Positions 38,222 to 47,567 of a DNA stretch of 64,000 bases are shown one piece after another (within the stretch, counting starts at the first letter, position 1; the number at the start of each line of letters is the position of its first letter). Where the stretch lies: positions 310,001 to 374,000 of the forward strand of contig NZ_PVZV01000002.1 of assembly GCF_002995495.1 (NCBI RefSeq), written 5' to 3'. A program made the translations under genes and the position numbers. Below the pieces are notes generated by a model. That model was given only the letters and a program-made list of their open reading frames with translations, had not been told where the DNA came from and ran no database searches. The stretch comes from Actinocorallia populi (GTDB lineage: Bacteria; Actinomycetota; Actinomycetes; Streptosporangiales; Streptosporangiaceae).

Positions 38222-39025
38222 ATGGCTCTGCTGTTCCCGCGGGCGCCGGGACCGGTGCTCCGGCAGGCCGGCAAACTCCTCGACGAGACCGGCGAGCTGT
38301 TCGTCACCCTCCTGGAGGGCCTGCGCCGCACCTGGGACGTCAGGACCTGGTGGGGCGAGTTCATCGAGCAGTGCTGGTTCATGATCAGGGTCACCACCGT
38401 GCCCCTGCTGCTCATCGCCATCCCGCTCGGAGCGACGATCTCGCTCCAGGTCGGCGACATCGCCCGCCAGATCGGCGCCGAGTCCAGCACCGGCGCGCTG
38501 GTCGTGGCGGGCATGGTGCGCCAGGTCGCGCCGCTGGCCGCGGCCCTGCTCATCGCCGGCTCCGGCGGCAGCGCCATGACCTCCGACATGGGCGCGCGGC
38601 GGATCCGCGACGAGCTGTCGGCGCTGGAGGTCATGGGCATCAACCCCACGCACCGGCTGGTCACCCCGCGGTTGTGGGCGGCCAGCATCGTCAGCGTGCT
38701 GCTGTGCTCCATGGTGATCCTGTCGGGCACCGCCGGCGGCTTCTACTTCAACGTCATCCAGCAGGGCGTCACCCCCGGCGCCTACTTCGACGGGGCGGCC
38801 GCGCTGCTGCAGCTGTCCGACCTGCTCATCACCCTGTTCAAGGCGTGGATGTTCGGCCTCACCGCCGCGGCCGTCGCCTGCATGATGGGCATGAACTGCG
38901 ACTACGGACCGGCCGGCGTGGGCCGTGCCGTCACCCGGGCGACCGTCGCGACCTCCCTGCTGGTCTTCGCCCTGAACTACACCCTCGAGACGCTCTACAC
39001 CGTCCTCGTCCCCCCCAAGTTCTGA
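38222..39025 (+). CDS. Mce-locus ABC permease YrbE-A (MlaE family)
   Basis: 267 residues, five to six TM helices. The MlaE/YrbE ATPase-coupling loop is visible as RRIRDELSALEVMGINPTHRLVTPR. With YrbE-B it forms the inner-membrane permease through which Mce proteins feed lipids or sterols. It is first of a nine-gene plus-strand operon and follows a composite operator. AAGGGG lies upstream of the ATG. No ATPase (MceG/Mkl) gene is in the window, so the pump must use one encoded elsewhere. Confidence 0.93.
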   Translation: MALLFPRAPGPVLRQAGKLLDETGELFVTLLEGLRRTWDVRTWWGEFIEQCWFMIRVTTVPLLLIAIPLGATISLQVGDIARQIGAESSTGALVVAGMVRQVAPLAAALLIAGSGGSAMTSDMGARRIRDELSALEVMGINPTHRLVTPRLWAASIVSVLLCSMVILSGTAGGFYFNVIQQGVTPGAYFDGAAALLQLSDLLITLFKAWMFGLTAAAVACMMGMNCDYGPAGVGRAVTRATVATSLLVFALNYTLETLYTVLVPPKF

Positions 39026-39042
39026 AACTGCGAGGAACCCCC

Positions 39043-39897
39043 TTGGCTGCCATCCTCCCCGGGCGCAAACTGGGCGTCGCCGTCCAGAATCGGGTCAGGC
39101 GGCTGCCGGAAGCGGTGAACCTGCCCATCTTCCTGGGCCGGGTCGTGTACCACCTGGTGGCCGACCTGATCATCCGCCGCAAGTACGGCAAGGCCGTCGT
39201 GCGCCACATGAGCGACATGACCATCGGTGTCAACGCCCTCTTCATCGGCGGCGGCATGGTGTTCGTCATCTTCGCGATGTCGTTCCTCACCGGAGCCCTC
39301 GTCGGCGTCCAGGGCTACCCGTCCCTGCAGCGCATCGGCGTCGAGTCCTTCACCGGGCTGGTCTCCAGCTTCTCCACCATCCGGGAGATGGGGCCGGTCA
39401 TCACCGGCATCGCGCTCGTCTCCCAGGTGGGCAGCGCCTGCACCGCCGAGATCGGCGCGATGCGCATCAGCGAGGAGATCGACGCGCTGGAGGTGATGGG
39501 CATCAACTCCATCGCCTACCTGGTCTGCACCCGCATCGCCGCGACCGTCGTCGCTCTGGTGCCCCTCTATCTGCTGGCGCTGTTCTCCAGCTTCTTCGCG
39601 ACGAAGTTCGTCTCGGTGCAGTTCTTCGGGATGTCCGAGGGCGTCTACGACTACTACTTCCATATCTACCTGCCACCACAGGACGTCTTCTACAGCGTGC
39701 TTAAGGTCGCCGTCTTCGCGTTCATCGTCATGTTCATCCACTGCTACCGCGGCTACTACGCCAGCGGCGGGCCGGTCGGAGTGGGCGTCGCCGCGGGCAA
39801 CGCGATCCGCGAGTCCGGAGTGGCGATCGTGCTGGTCAACCTGCTGATGTCCTACATCTTCTGGGGTACCGGAGGGACGGTGAGCATCACCGGATGA
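39043..39897 (+). CDS. Mce-locus ABC permease YrbE-B (MlaE family)
   Basis: 284 residues with the same fold as the upstream gene. Signature loop MRISEEIDALEVMGINSIAYLVCTR; C-terminal TM pair (VAIVLVNLLMSYIFWG). The start is a TTG at 39043 with GAGGA about 8 nt upstream, 17 bp after the YrbE-A stop. Its stop overlaps the first mce start as ATGA. Second permease subunit of the importer. Confidence 0.91.
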   Translation: MAAILPGRKLGVAVQNRVRRLPEAVNLPIFLGRVVYHLVADLIIRRKYGKAVVRHMSDMTIGVNALFIGGGMVFVIFAMSFLTGALVGVQGYPSLQRIGVESFTGLVSSFSTIREMGPVITGIALVSQVGSACTAEIGAMRISEEIDALEVMGINSIAYLVCTRIAATVVALVPLYLLALFSSFFATKFVSVQFFGMSEGVYDYYFHIYLPPQDVFYSVLKVAVFAFIVMFIHCYRGYYASGGPVGVGVAAGNAIRESGVAIVLVNLLMSYIFWGTGGTVSITG

Positions 39898-40976
39898 GCG
39901 GATCGGACATCTCCCTCTCCAAGGCGGCCAGGACGAGGTTCGCCCTCCTGGGCGGCGGGATCCTCGCGGCGGCCACCGCCGTCGCGGCGGTGGCCGCGGC
40001 CCCGGCCTCCCCGCCCTCGCGCTACTTCACCGCCACCTTCGAACGGGCGGGCCAGGGCCTGGACGACCGCTCGCGGGTGAAGGTCCGCGGCATGTCCGTC
40101 GGCTCGGTCGTCTCGGTGGGCCTGGACGAACGGGGCAGGGCCCGGGTGCGGTTGCGGGTCGACGAGGAGGTCCGGGTGCCCGCCACGGTCTCGGCCGCGG
40201 TCGAGCCCGTCTCGGTGTTCGGGCCCAAGGACATCGCCCTGGACCTCGGCCAGGGGGAGGGCGTCGGCCCCTTCCTGGAGTCGGGGGCCGTCATCACCCG
40301 GACCACCGGCCCGGCCGAGCTCTCCGAGACCGGGGAGCCGCTGGCCGAACTCGCCGCCGCGATCGACCCCGACGACGTCTCCACGGTCGTCCACACCCTC
40401 GCCGAGGCGCTGCGCGGCAACGGGGAGAAGCTGCGCCGGACCACCGACAACGGGCAGAAGGTGCTCGACGTCCTCCACGGCAACCGCAAGGACACCAGGC
40501 AGGCGCTGAAGGACGCGGCGGCGCTGGCCGAGGTGTTCGGAAGCCGGACCGAGACCATCGACGGGCTGCTGGGCGACGCCGCGGCCCTCAACGAGACCCT
40601 CACCGAGGACCCGGAGGGCTTCGAGCGGACCCTGGAGAACGCCGGGGTCCTGGCCGACGCCCTGTCGGGCACGCTGAAGGACAACGGCGACGACCTCGCC
40701 CTGCTCATCGACAAGGGCTCGCTGTTCAGCGACAGCCTCCACTCCCGCCAGGGTGAACTGCTCGAACTGATCAACGGGCTCGACGGCTTCTTCGGCGGGC
40801 TGGCCTCGATCATGCAGCTGCCGGGGCCGGAGGGCACCCTGCTGGGCAACACCAACCTCTACGTCTCGCTCAACCTGTGCGACGAGCTGCCCGACCTGTG
40901 CCCGCCGCAGTGGACCTACACCGACAAGGACGACCCGCAGCAGCGCAGGCACGAGAAGCGGAAGGGGAACGGCTGA
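39894..40976 (+). CDS. MCE-family protein, MceA position
   Basis: 360 residues. One N-terminal TM/signal-anchor (FALLGGGILAAATAVAAVAA) is followed by the MCE beta-barrel domain (SRYFTATFERAGQGLDDRSRVKVRGMSVGSVVSV, about 40-130), a long alpha-helical tail (about 150-320) that builds the periplasm-spanning needle, and a Cys pair near the end (LCDELPDLCPPQW). It binds or channels lipids between the outer envelope and the YrbE permease. It overlaps its neighbours on both sides (ATGA and TGATG). Confidence 0.92.
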   Translation: MSGSDISLSKAARTRFALLGGGILAAATAVAAVAAAPASPPSRYFTATFERAGQGLDDRSRVKVRGMSVGSVVSVGLDERGRARVRLRVDEEVRVPATVSAAVEPVSVFGPKDIALDLGQGEGVGPFLESGAVITRTTGPAELSETGEPLAELAAAIDPDDVSTVVHTLAEALRGNGEKLRRTTDNGQKVLDVLHGNRKDTRQALKDAAALAEVFGSRTETIDGLLGDAAALNETLTEDPEGFERTLENAGVLADALSGTLKDNGDDLALLIDKGSLFSDSLHSRQGELLELINGLDGFFGGLASIMQLPGPEGTLLGNTNLYVSLNLCDELPDLCPPQWTYTDKDDPQQRRHEKRKGNG

Positions 40977-42073
40977 TGGCGCGCGGCACCATCGGGCGGT
41001 ACGGCCCGACCCCCGCGGCCCTGGTGAAGGTGGCCGTGTTCATGGTGGTCAGCTCGCTGCTGACCTTCTTCATCGGCTCGATGATCGTCGGTTCGAGCTT
41101 CAACGACCGGTACGAGCTGCGGGCCGCCTTCGACGACGTCGGCGGCCTCGTCGCCAACGACCTCGTGAAGGTCGCCGGCGCGCCCGTCGGCAAGGTCACC
41201 GGGGTCGAGGTGGTGCGCGGCAGGGCCGAGGTCACCATGCTGGTCGACCGCGGGGTGAGGCTGCCCGCCGACAGCACCGCCGAGGTGCGCTGGCGCAACC
41301 TCATGGGCCAGCGGATGATCTACCTGGTCCCCGGGAACACGCGGAGCGGCCGCTGGCTGGAGCACCGTTCGCGGATCGTTTCCACCAAGGCGGTCGTCGA
41401 CCTCGGCGAGATCGTCAACACCCTGGGACCCCTCACCGGCAACCTCGACCCCGAGCAGCTCAACAAGATCCTCCAGGCCGTCGCGGAGATGCTGGAGGGC
41501 AACACCGAGAACATGAACCTGATGACGGTGAACCTGCAGCACGTCGTGCAGACGTTCGCCGACCGCAAGGACCAGCTCACCTCGATCCTGGACAGCTACT
41601 CCAGCCTGACGAGCGTCGCGGTCCGGCGGGACGCCCAGATCGAGCAGGTCATCGACGACCTGGTGGCCATCAGCGAGGCGTTCGCCGGCAACACCGACCT
41701 GCTCGGTTCGGCGAGCGGCGAGCTGGCCCAGGTCAGCCGCACCCTCGACAAGGTGATCAGCGGCAACCAGCGGGAGCTGGACCGCGCCATCACCAACCTC
41801 GACCGCCTCGCCCAGGGCACGGCCGACAACGCCGACCGGCTCGCGCAGGTCGTCCAGGGCCTGCCGCCCGCGCTGCGCTCCCTGTTCACCGTCGTCAACG
41901 GCGGCCACTACCTGCGGGTCAACGCCATGTGCCTGAACGTCGTGCAGGGCTCCTGCCCGACCGAGATGCGGCTGCCCGGACCGCAGAACAGGACGACCGA
42001 CCAGGAGCGGCGCGACGGCGCGGCCGCCCTTCGGAACCTGCTCGGACGGCTCTCCGGACAGGGAGGCGAGTGA
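40976..42073 (+). CDS. MCE-family protein, MceB position
   Basis: 365 residues. N-terminal TM (VFMVVSSLLTFFIGSMIVG), MCE domain (YELRAAFDDVGGLVANDLVKVAGAPVGKVTGV, about 40-130), helical needle segment with repeated Asn/Leu-rich heptads, and a C-terminal Cys pair (MCLNVVQGSCP). The start at 40976 shares a base with the previous stop (TGATG). Component of the hexameric lipid-transport needle. Confidence 0.92.
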   Translation: MARGTIGRYGPTPAALVKVAVFMVVSSLLTFFIGSMIVGSSFNDRYELRAAFDDVGGLVANDLVKVAGAPVGKVTGVEVVRGRAEVTMLVDRGVRLPADSTAEVRWRNLMGQRMIYLVPGNTRSGRWLEHRSRIVSTKAVVDLGEIVNTLGPLTGNLDPEQLNKILQAVAEMLEGNTENMNLMTVNLQHVVQTFADRKDQLTSILDSYSSLTSVAVRRDAQIEQVIDDLVAISEAFAGNTDLLGSASGELAQVSRTLDKVISGNQRELDRAITNLDRLAQGTADNADRLAQVVQGLPPALRSLFTVVNGGHYLRVNAMCLNVVQGSCPTEMRLPGPQNRTTDQERRDGAAALRNLLGRLSGQGGE

Positions 42074-43131
42074 TGAAGAAGACCCTTTCCCGCCTGGCGG
42101 ACGTGCGCGGCGGCCGTCCGAGGCTCGGCTCGCTGCGCGACGCCGACCGGCGGATCGTGGCGCTCGCCTCGCTGGCGGTCATCGGCGCGATGCTCGCCTT
42201 CGCCTTCCTGTACGGGCAGCTCGGCCTGTTCCGCGGCGGATACCGCGTGACCGCGGTGTTCGCCGAGACCGGCGGCATCCGGGACGGGGACGACGTCCGC
42301 CTCGCCGGGGTGAAGGTCGGGTCGGTCACCGCCATCGAGCCGGACTTCCACCGGGGCCACGTGCTCCTCACGTTCCAGGTCGACGAGGGCATCGAGCTCG
42401 GACCGCGGACCCGCGCGGACGTGCAGCTGTCCAACCTGCTCGGCGGCCGCTACCTCAAGCTCACCGGACCGGTGCAGAAGCCCTACCTGGACGGCCTGCC
42501 CGAGGAGAAGCGGCGCATCCCCGCGGAGCGCACCGGCACCCCCTACACGGTCGTGGACGCCCTCAACAAGTCCACGGGCGACCTCGGCACGCTCGACATG
42601 GACGCGCTCACCAAGATCCTGAACGAGACCGAGAAGCTGACCCTCCCCTCCCAGAAGAATCTCAACAAGCTGCTCACCAACATCAGCACGCTGAACGCGG
42701 CGCTGAACGACAAGAGCCCCCAGTTCCAGCGGCTCGTCTCCGACGCCGACCGGTTGACCGGGACGCTGGCCCGCAAGAACGCCGACCTCACCCGGCTGAT
42801 CGAGGCCTCGCGCACCCTGCTGGGCACCCTCTCGGAGCACCGCGACGAACTGTCCGGCGCGCTGGGCAGCGGAAGCCGCACCGCCACGGTGCTGGCGGAC
42901 GTGGTGGACAGGCGGGGCGAGGAGCTCGACGACCTGCTGGCCAACCTGCACACCATCACCGAACGGCTGGGCCCGGACATGGGCGACCTGAACACCACCC
43001 TGGCACTGCTCGGACCCACCTTCGAGGGCCTGGCCCAGGCCGGGGACACCGGGCGGCTCGCCGCCGTCGCGACGGGCCTGGGCGTGCTCCAGAACACCAA
43101 GACGATCCTTCCCCCGGAGGCGCGGCCGTGA
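42073..43131 (+). CDS. MCE-family protein, MceC position
   Basis: 352 residues. A cytoplasmic basic N-terminus and TM (IVALASLAVIGAMLAFAFLYG) precede the MCE domain (YRVTAVFAETGGIRDGDDVRLAGVKVGSVTAI) and a long helical tail with SDADRLTGTLARKNADL-type repeats. The ATG at 42073 shares its A with the previous stop. No lipobox. Structural subunit of the importer. Confidence 0.92.
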   Translation: MKKTLSRLADVRGGRPRLGSLRDADRRIVALASLAVIGAMLAFAFLYGQLGLFRGGYRVTAVFAETGGIRDGDDVRLAGVKVGSVTAIEPDFHRGHVLLTFQVDEGIELGPRTRADVQLSNLLGGRYLKLTGPVQKPYLDGLPEEKRRIPAERTGTPYTVVDALNKSTGDLGTLDMDALTKILNETEKLTLPSQKNLNKLLTNISTLNAALNDKSPQFQRLVSDADRLTGTLARKNADLTRLIEASRTLLGTLSEHRDELSGALGSGSRTATVLADVVDRRGEELDDLLANLHTITERLGPDMGDLNTTLALLGPTFEGLAQAGDTGRLAAVATGLGVLQNTKTILPPEARP

Positions 43132-44147
43132 CCACCCGAACGAGGCTCGCCGCCCTCGGCCTGGCGGCGGCACTGCTCCCGGCGGCCGGCTGCGCGCTCC
43201 CCGGCGGGGACGAAGGCACCCGGCTGACCGTCTACTTCGACCGGGCCACCAGCTTCTACGAGGGCTCGCACGTCAAGGTGATGGGCATCGACGTCGGCAC
43301 CGTGGAGAAGGTCGAGATCCTGGCCGACCGGGTGAGGGTCCAGGCGACGGTGGACGCCGACGTCCCGCTGCCCGCCGAGGTCAAGGCGTCGATCGTGCCG
43401 CTGAACCTCGTCGGCGAACGCAACCTGGTGCTCTACCCGGCCTACAGCGGCGGGCCCAAGGCGAGGTCCGGGCACGTCATCGAACGCGAGGACACCACCC
43501 TGCCGATCGAGACCGACGAGGCGCTGGCGGCCTTCAGCGAGGTGCTCGACGCCATCGACCCCACCCGGGCGCGGAAGGCGACCAGGAAGGCCGCGGAGTC
43601 GTTCGAGGGCAACGGGGAGGTCTTCAACCAGGTGCTGCAGGAGAGCGGCCGGCTCACCGAGACCCTCGGCGGGCAGGCCGACTCCCTGGCCGGGCTCGCC
43701 GAGAACCTCTCGGTCCTGTCGGACGTGGTGAAGGGCAGGGAGGACGTGCTCGGCGACATGATCGAGCAGCTCTCCACCGCGACCTCGGCGTTCGCCCGGG
43801 AGCGAGCGGAGATCGAGAAGCTGGTGAAGGCGCTGGTGCGGCTGGTGCGCAGCGGCGACGTCCTGCTGGCCAAGTACGAGGGCACCCTCGTGGACGACAT
43901 CCACGTGCTGACCCAGGCCACGCTGGTGCTGAAGGGCAACAGCGGGCGGCTGGAGCAATTGGTCGGCTCGCTGCCCGAGGTCGCCGAGGCGTTCTTGAAC
44001 ACCTGGGACCCCAAGAGCAACACCGCCACGCTGAAGCTCGTGCTGGACCCGGCGCTGCGCAACCTGGTGCGCCAGCTCGGCGTCTCGGACGGGGACGAGT
44101 GCATCCTGCCCCAGCCCGCGTTCGCCAACTGCAAGTGGGAGGACTAG
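43128..44147 (+). CDS. MCE-family lipoprotein, MceD position
   Basis: 339 residues. A lipoprotein signal (LGLAAALLPAAGC, lipid-modified Cys22) is followed by an MCE domain (TRLTVYFDRATSFYEGSHVKVMGIDVGTVEKVEI) and a helical tail. The GTG start lies within the upstream stop (GTGA). In mycobacterial mce operons the lipoprotein is usually only the E subunit, so a lipobox at the D position is notable, although family order may differ here. Confidence 0.9.
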   Translation: MTTRTRLAALGLAAALLPAAGCALPGGDEGTRLTVYFDRATSFYEGSHVKVMGIDVGTVEKVEILADRVRVQATVDADVPLPAEVKASIVPLNLVGERNLVLYPAYSGGPKARSGHVIEREDTTLPIETDEALAAFSEVLDAIDPTRARKATRKAAESFEGNGEVFNQVLQESGRLTETLGGQADSLAGLAENLSVLSDVVKGREDVLGDMIEQLSTATSAFARERAEIEKLVKALVRLVRSGDVLLAKYEGTLVDDIHVLTQATLVLKGNSGRLEQLVGSLPEVAEAFLNTWDPKSNTATLKLVLDPALRNLVRQLGVSDGDECILPQPAFANCKWED

Positions 44148-45158
44148 ATGAGACGGCTTCTCCCGCCCCTGGTGCTGGCGGCCGCCGCGGTGGCCGCCAC
44201 CGCCTGCTCCCCCTCCACGCTCGGGGCGCCCACCGGGGAGCTGACGCTGGTCGCCCGGTTCGGCGACTCGCAGAACCTCGTCGCCGGGCACAGCGTGCAG
44301 ATGAGCGACATCCGGATCGGCAGCGTCACCCGGGTGCGGCTGGTCGGCTACGAGTCCGAGGTGACCCTCTCGGTCGAGGACGGCTACCGGATCCCGGCGG
44401 GCACGTCGGCGGAGGTGGCGCAGACCTCGCTGCTGGGCGAGAACTACATCGAGCTGACCCTGCCCGAGGGCGGCGCACTGACCCGCGGCCCCTACCTCGA
44501 GGACGGCGCGCGGATCCAGCACACCAGCGTCGCGCCGCAGTTCGAGCAGGTCGCCGGCGACGCGGGCCAGATCCTGCGGATGATCAGCGGCGAGGACGTC
44601 GCGACCCTGCTCGACGAGGGCGCGGCGGCGCTGGACGGCCAGGGCGCCAAGCTCAACGACATGGTCGCCGAGTCCGGCGACCTGCTGGCGCTCGTCGCCG
44701 ACCAGCGCCAGGGCCTCGGCGACGCCATCGACCGGCTCGCCGAACTCGGGAGGATGCTGGAGAAGCACGAGGGCACGTTCGAGTCCGGTGACGTCGAGCA
44801 GACCATCAGCCTGATCAACGACAACAAAGAAGAGATCATCGACACCGTCGACAAGCTGACGGGCACCGCGAAGGAGCTCAACGACCGGGTCTTCGCCGGC
44901 AGGGCCGAGAAGATGCGGACGCTGATCGAGCGGCTCGACCCCACGCTGGAGACGCTCGGCTCCAGCACCGGGCAGATGAACAAGCTGGTCGCCAGCCTCG
45001 TGGAGTTCCAGGAGGTCGTCCCGAAGGTCGTCTACGACGGGCAGCTGCTGCTGTTCGGCGCGGTCCGCGGCGGCTTCCACAACGACGCGTCCAAGGACGA
45101 CCCGTCCAGCACCGTCTTCCCGTTCGTCGACCAGCTCATCCAGGGAGGCGGGCGGTGA
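44148..45158 (+). CDS. MCE-family lipoprotein, MceE position
   Basis: 336 residues. Lipobox VAATAC (Cys20) after a short basic/hydrophobic signal; MCE domain (GELTLVARFGDSQNLVAGHSVQMSDIRIGSVTRV); helical tail with EKHEGTFESGDVEQTISLI. It starts immediately after the previous TAG with no gap and overlaps the next gene by 4 bp. Corresponds to the LprK/MceE-type lipoprotein. Confidence 0.91.
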   Translation: MRRLLPPLVLAAAAVAATACSPSTLGAPTGELTLVARFGDSQNLVAGHSVQMSDIRIGSVTRVRLVGYESEVTLSVEDGYRIPAGTSAEVAQTSLLGENYIELTLPEGGALTRGPYLEDGARIQHTSVAPQFEQVAGDAGQILRMISGEDVATLLDEGAAALDGQGAKLNDMVAESGDLLALVADQRQGLGDAIDRLAELGRMLEKHEGTFESGDVEQTISLINDNKEEIIDTVDKLTGTAKELNDRVFAGRAEKMRTLIERLDPTLETLGSSTGQMNKLVASLVEFQEVVPKVVYDGQLLLFGAVRGGFHNDASKDDPSSTVFPFVDQLIQGGGR

Positions 45159-46477
45159 ACGGCAGGCGCATCCTCGTCAACGTCACGGTGTTCGCCGTCC
45201 TGTCGGTCGTGATGACCGTCTGGGCGCTGCAGAACGTGGTGCGGCTGGAGGTCGTGGACCGGCCGTACACGATCCGGGTGGAGTTCGCTTCCTCGCCCGG
45301 CCTGCACGAGGACTTCGAGGTCGCCTACCTCGGTGTCGGCGTCGGCGAGATCCGGTCGATCCGGCTGGACGACGCGGGGCACAAGGTGGTGACCGAACTC
45401 GCCATCGACCGCGGGGTGCGGCTGCCGGCCGCGCTCAGGGCCTCGGCCGGGCGCAAGTCCGCGGTCGGCGAGCCGTACGTGGACCTGTCGCCGATGCCGG
45501 GAGCCGACCTTTCGGAGCCGATGCGGCCTGGCGGGGTGATCCCCCAGGAGAACACCTCCGTCCCGGTCTCCTACGGCGACCTGTTCACCAAGGTCATCAC
45601 GGGTCTCGACGCGGTCGACCCGGAGGCGACCCGGCTGCTGTGGAGCGAGCTGGCCAAGGGCCTGGAGGGCCGCGAGGACTCGCTGCGCCAGATCATCGAC
45701 GGCGGCGACGCGCTCACCTCCACCTTCGCCGAGCGGACCGAGCTGATCGACGGGCTCACCGCGGACCTGTCGCGGCTGACCCGCTCCCTGGCCGGGCGCA
45801 AGGACGCGCTCGGCGACGCCGTCGACGGCTCCGCGGCGATCCTGGGGCCGCTGGCCGACCTGCGCGCCGAGATCCGGGAGCTGAACCGGCGGGCGCCCGG
45901 GTTCAGCGCCCGCCTCGCCGACCTCGTCGAGCGCACCGGGGACGTCGCGGGCTGCGGTCTCGACGCCTTCGCCTCCGGGACGCTGGCCCCGCTGGGCACC
46001 CGGGCCAACCTGCGGGACCTGGAGCGCACCCTGGGCGTGGCGGGCGAGCTGGTCGTCGCGCTCGACGACCTCATCCAGCCGACCGGCGTCGGCGACCAGC
46101 AGGCGATCAACCTGGCGGCGACCATCTCGACCCGGGGCGAGGCGCCCCGGGACCACCGGTCGCCGCTGCCGCAGCCGTCCGTGGGGGACATCCCGGCCTG
46201 CGCCAACGGCGCCGACCCGTTCCGCGCGGCGCCCGCCGCCGAGCGCGGGGACGAGCGGGACCGGGCCGGGCAGGCGCCCGAGCGCCGCGCGGCCACGGTC
46301 GCGGCCCCCGCGTCGTCCCCGGCGGCCACGGTCGCGGCCCGCCCCGCCGCCGTCCGGGAGGAGGCCGGCGGGCCGCCCGCCTGGCTGGTCTACCTTCCGC
46401 CGCTTCTGGCACTGTCGGTGCTGGTGCGTGTCGCGGTACGTTCCGTTCCCGCCCTGGTCCGGCGCCGTCGCCGGTGA
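45155..46477 (+). CDS. MCE-family protein, MceF position, with C-terminal TM helix
   Basis: 440 residues. N-terminal TM (VNVTVFAVLSVVMTVWAL), MCE domain (YTIRVEFASSPGLHEDFEVAYLGVGVGEIRSI), helical region, then a long Ala/Arg/Pro-rich low-complexity segment and a second TM near the C-terminus (WLVYLPPLLALSVLVRVAV) ending in an Arg-rich tail. A C-terminal membrane anchor is not usual for canonical MceF. GTG start overlapping the upstream stop (GTGA). Confidence 0.89.
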   Translation: MNGRRILVNVTVFAVLSVVMTVWALQNVVRLEVVDRPYTIRVEFASSPGLHEDFEVAYLGVGVGEIRSIRLDDAGHKVVTELAIDRGVRLPAALRASAGRKSAVGEPYVDLSPMPGADLSEPMRPGGVIPQENTSVPVSYGDLFTKVITGLDAVDPEATRLLWSELAKGLEGREDSLRQIIDGGDALTSTFAERTELIDGLTADLSRLTRSLAGRKDALGDAVDGSAAILGPLADLRAEIRELNRRAPGFSARLADLVERTGDVAGCGLDAFASGTLAPLGTRANLRDLERTLGVAGELVVALDDLIQPTGVGDQQAINLAATISTRGEAPRDHRSPLPQPSVGDIPACANGADPFRAAPAAERGDERDRAGQAPERRAATVAAPASSPAATVAARPAAVREEAGGPPAWLVYLPPLLALSVLVRVAVRSVPALVRRRRR

Positions 46478-46497
46478 ACACCCCCGAGGAGAACTGA

Positions 46498-47472
46498 GTG
46501 AGCACCACCACCGGTCCGGGCAGGAAGCCCGTCCGCCGCGTCCGGGTGATCGAGATCCTCGACGACGAGGAGCTCGACGAGGCGACCATCGACGCCGTCC
46601 TGGCCGCGGCCGACGCCGAGGAAGCCGAGGAAGCCGAGGAGGCCGCGGAGCCGAAGGCGGCGGAGCCCGGAGAGCCTGGAGAGTCCGCGGAGTCCGGAGA
46701 GTCCGCGGAAGACGAGAAAACGGGAGAAGCCGAGGGGGACGGGAAGAAGGGCACGCCCGCGGTCGTCCTCCGCAAAGCCGATTCCGCTGATACCGACGCC
46801 GCCGACACCGGTGATGAAGCCGCGGCGGGCGACGCGGGCGGGCCCGGCGGGGACGGCGAGCCGGAGAAGAGGACCGTCTCGAAGGAGAAGGCTGCGGGCG
46901 GCAGGACCACCGTCCTGCTGACGGCCGGGGTCGTCGTCCTGGCGCTGCTGGCCGGTTTCGCCCTCTTCCAGTGGCGTGCGGCGGCCTCCGCCGCCGCGGA
47001 GCGCGAGGAGATCGTCGCCCGCGTCACCGCCTTCGGCGACGTGATGGCCACCTACTCCTTCGACGACATCGAGAGCGCCAACGAGAAGGCGATGACCTAC
47101 CTCACCGGCGACGCCCTCGAAGAACGCGAGAAGGTGGACCTGAAGGCCCTGCGCGAGCAGCTGGAGTCGCAGAAGACCGAGCTGAAGTCCTCCACCTACG
47201 CCGTCTACGTCGGCTCCGTCGACGGGAGCCTGGCCAGCGCCGTCCTGGTCTTCGACCTCCGCGGCGAGTCCGCCGCTCTGGCGGCGCCGCAGACGATCGC
47301 CAAGAGCCACCTGACCCTGGGGCTGATCAAGCGCGACGGCAAGTGGATGATCAGCTCCATGGTCCCGGCCGGCTCCGAGAGCGCCTCCTCGGCGGGCACG
47401 TCCGTCACCCCCGTCCCGAGCGGCGGCCCGACCCCGGCGCGGGAGGACGGGGAGAAGGACGAGGGGAACTGA
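46498..47472 (+). CDS. Mce-associated membrane protein
   Basis: 324 residues. A long acidic, Ala/Glu-rich cytoplasmic region (about 20-130) precedes one TM helix (TTVLLTAGVVVLALLAGFALF) and a C-terminal NTF2/DUF-like domain (about 160-290) ending ILKRDGKW-type (LIKRDGKWMISSMVPAG). The layout is that of Mas/Mam proteins encoded after mceF, which stabilise or connect the importer. GTG at 46498 after GAGGAG, 20 bp after mceF. It is the last gene of the operon. Confidence 0.85.
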   Translation: MSTTTGPGRKPVRRVRVIEILDDEELDEATIDAVLAAADAEEAEEAEEAAEPKAAEPGEPGESAESGESAEDEKTGEAEGDGKKGTPAVVLRKADSADTDAADTGDEAAAGDAGGPGGDGEPEKRTVSKEKAAGGRTTVLLTAGVVVLALLAGFALFQWRAAASAAAEREEIVARVTAFGDVMATYSFDDIESANEKAMTYLTGDALEEREKVDLKALREQLESQKTELKSSTYAVYVGSVDGSLASAVLVFDLRGESAALAAPQTIAKSHLTLGLIKRDGKWMISSMVPAGSESASSAGTSVTPVPSGGPTPAREDGEKDEGN

Positions 47473-47567
47473 CGGTTTTCGGCTCCGCTCTCCCGGACCC
47501 CCGGGATACCTTCGTGTCCTGGGGCCCCCGCGGGACGGGCCCCGGCCGGACAGAAAGTGGGACCGCG

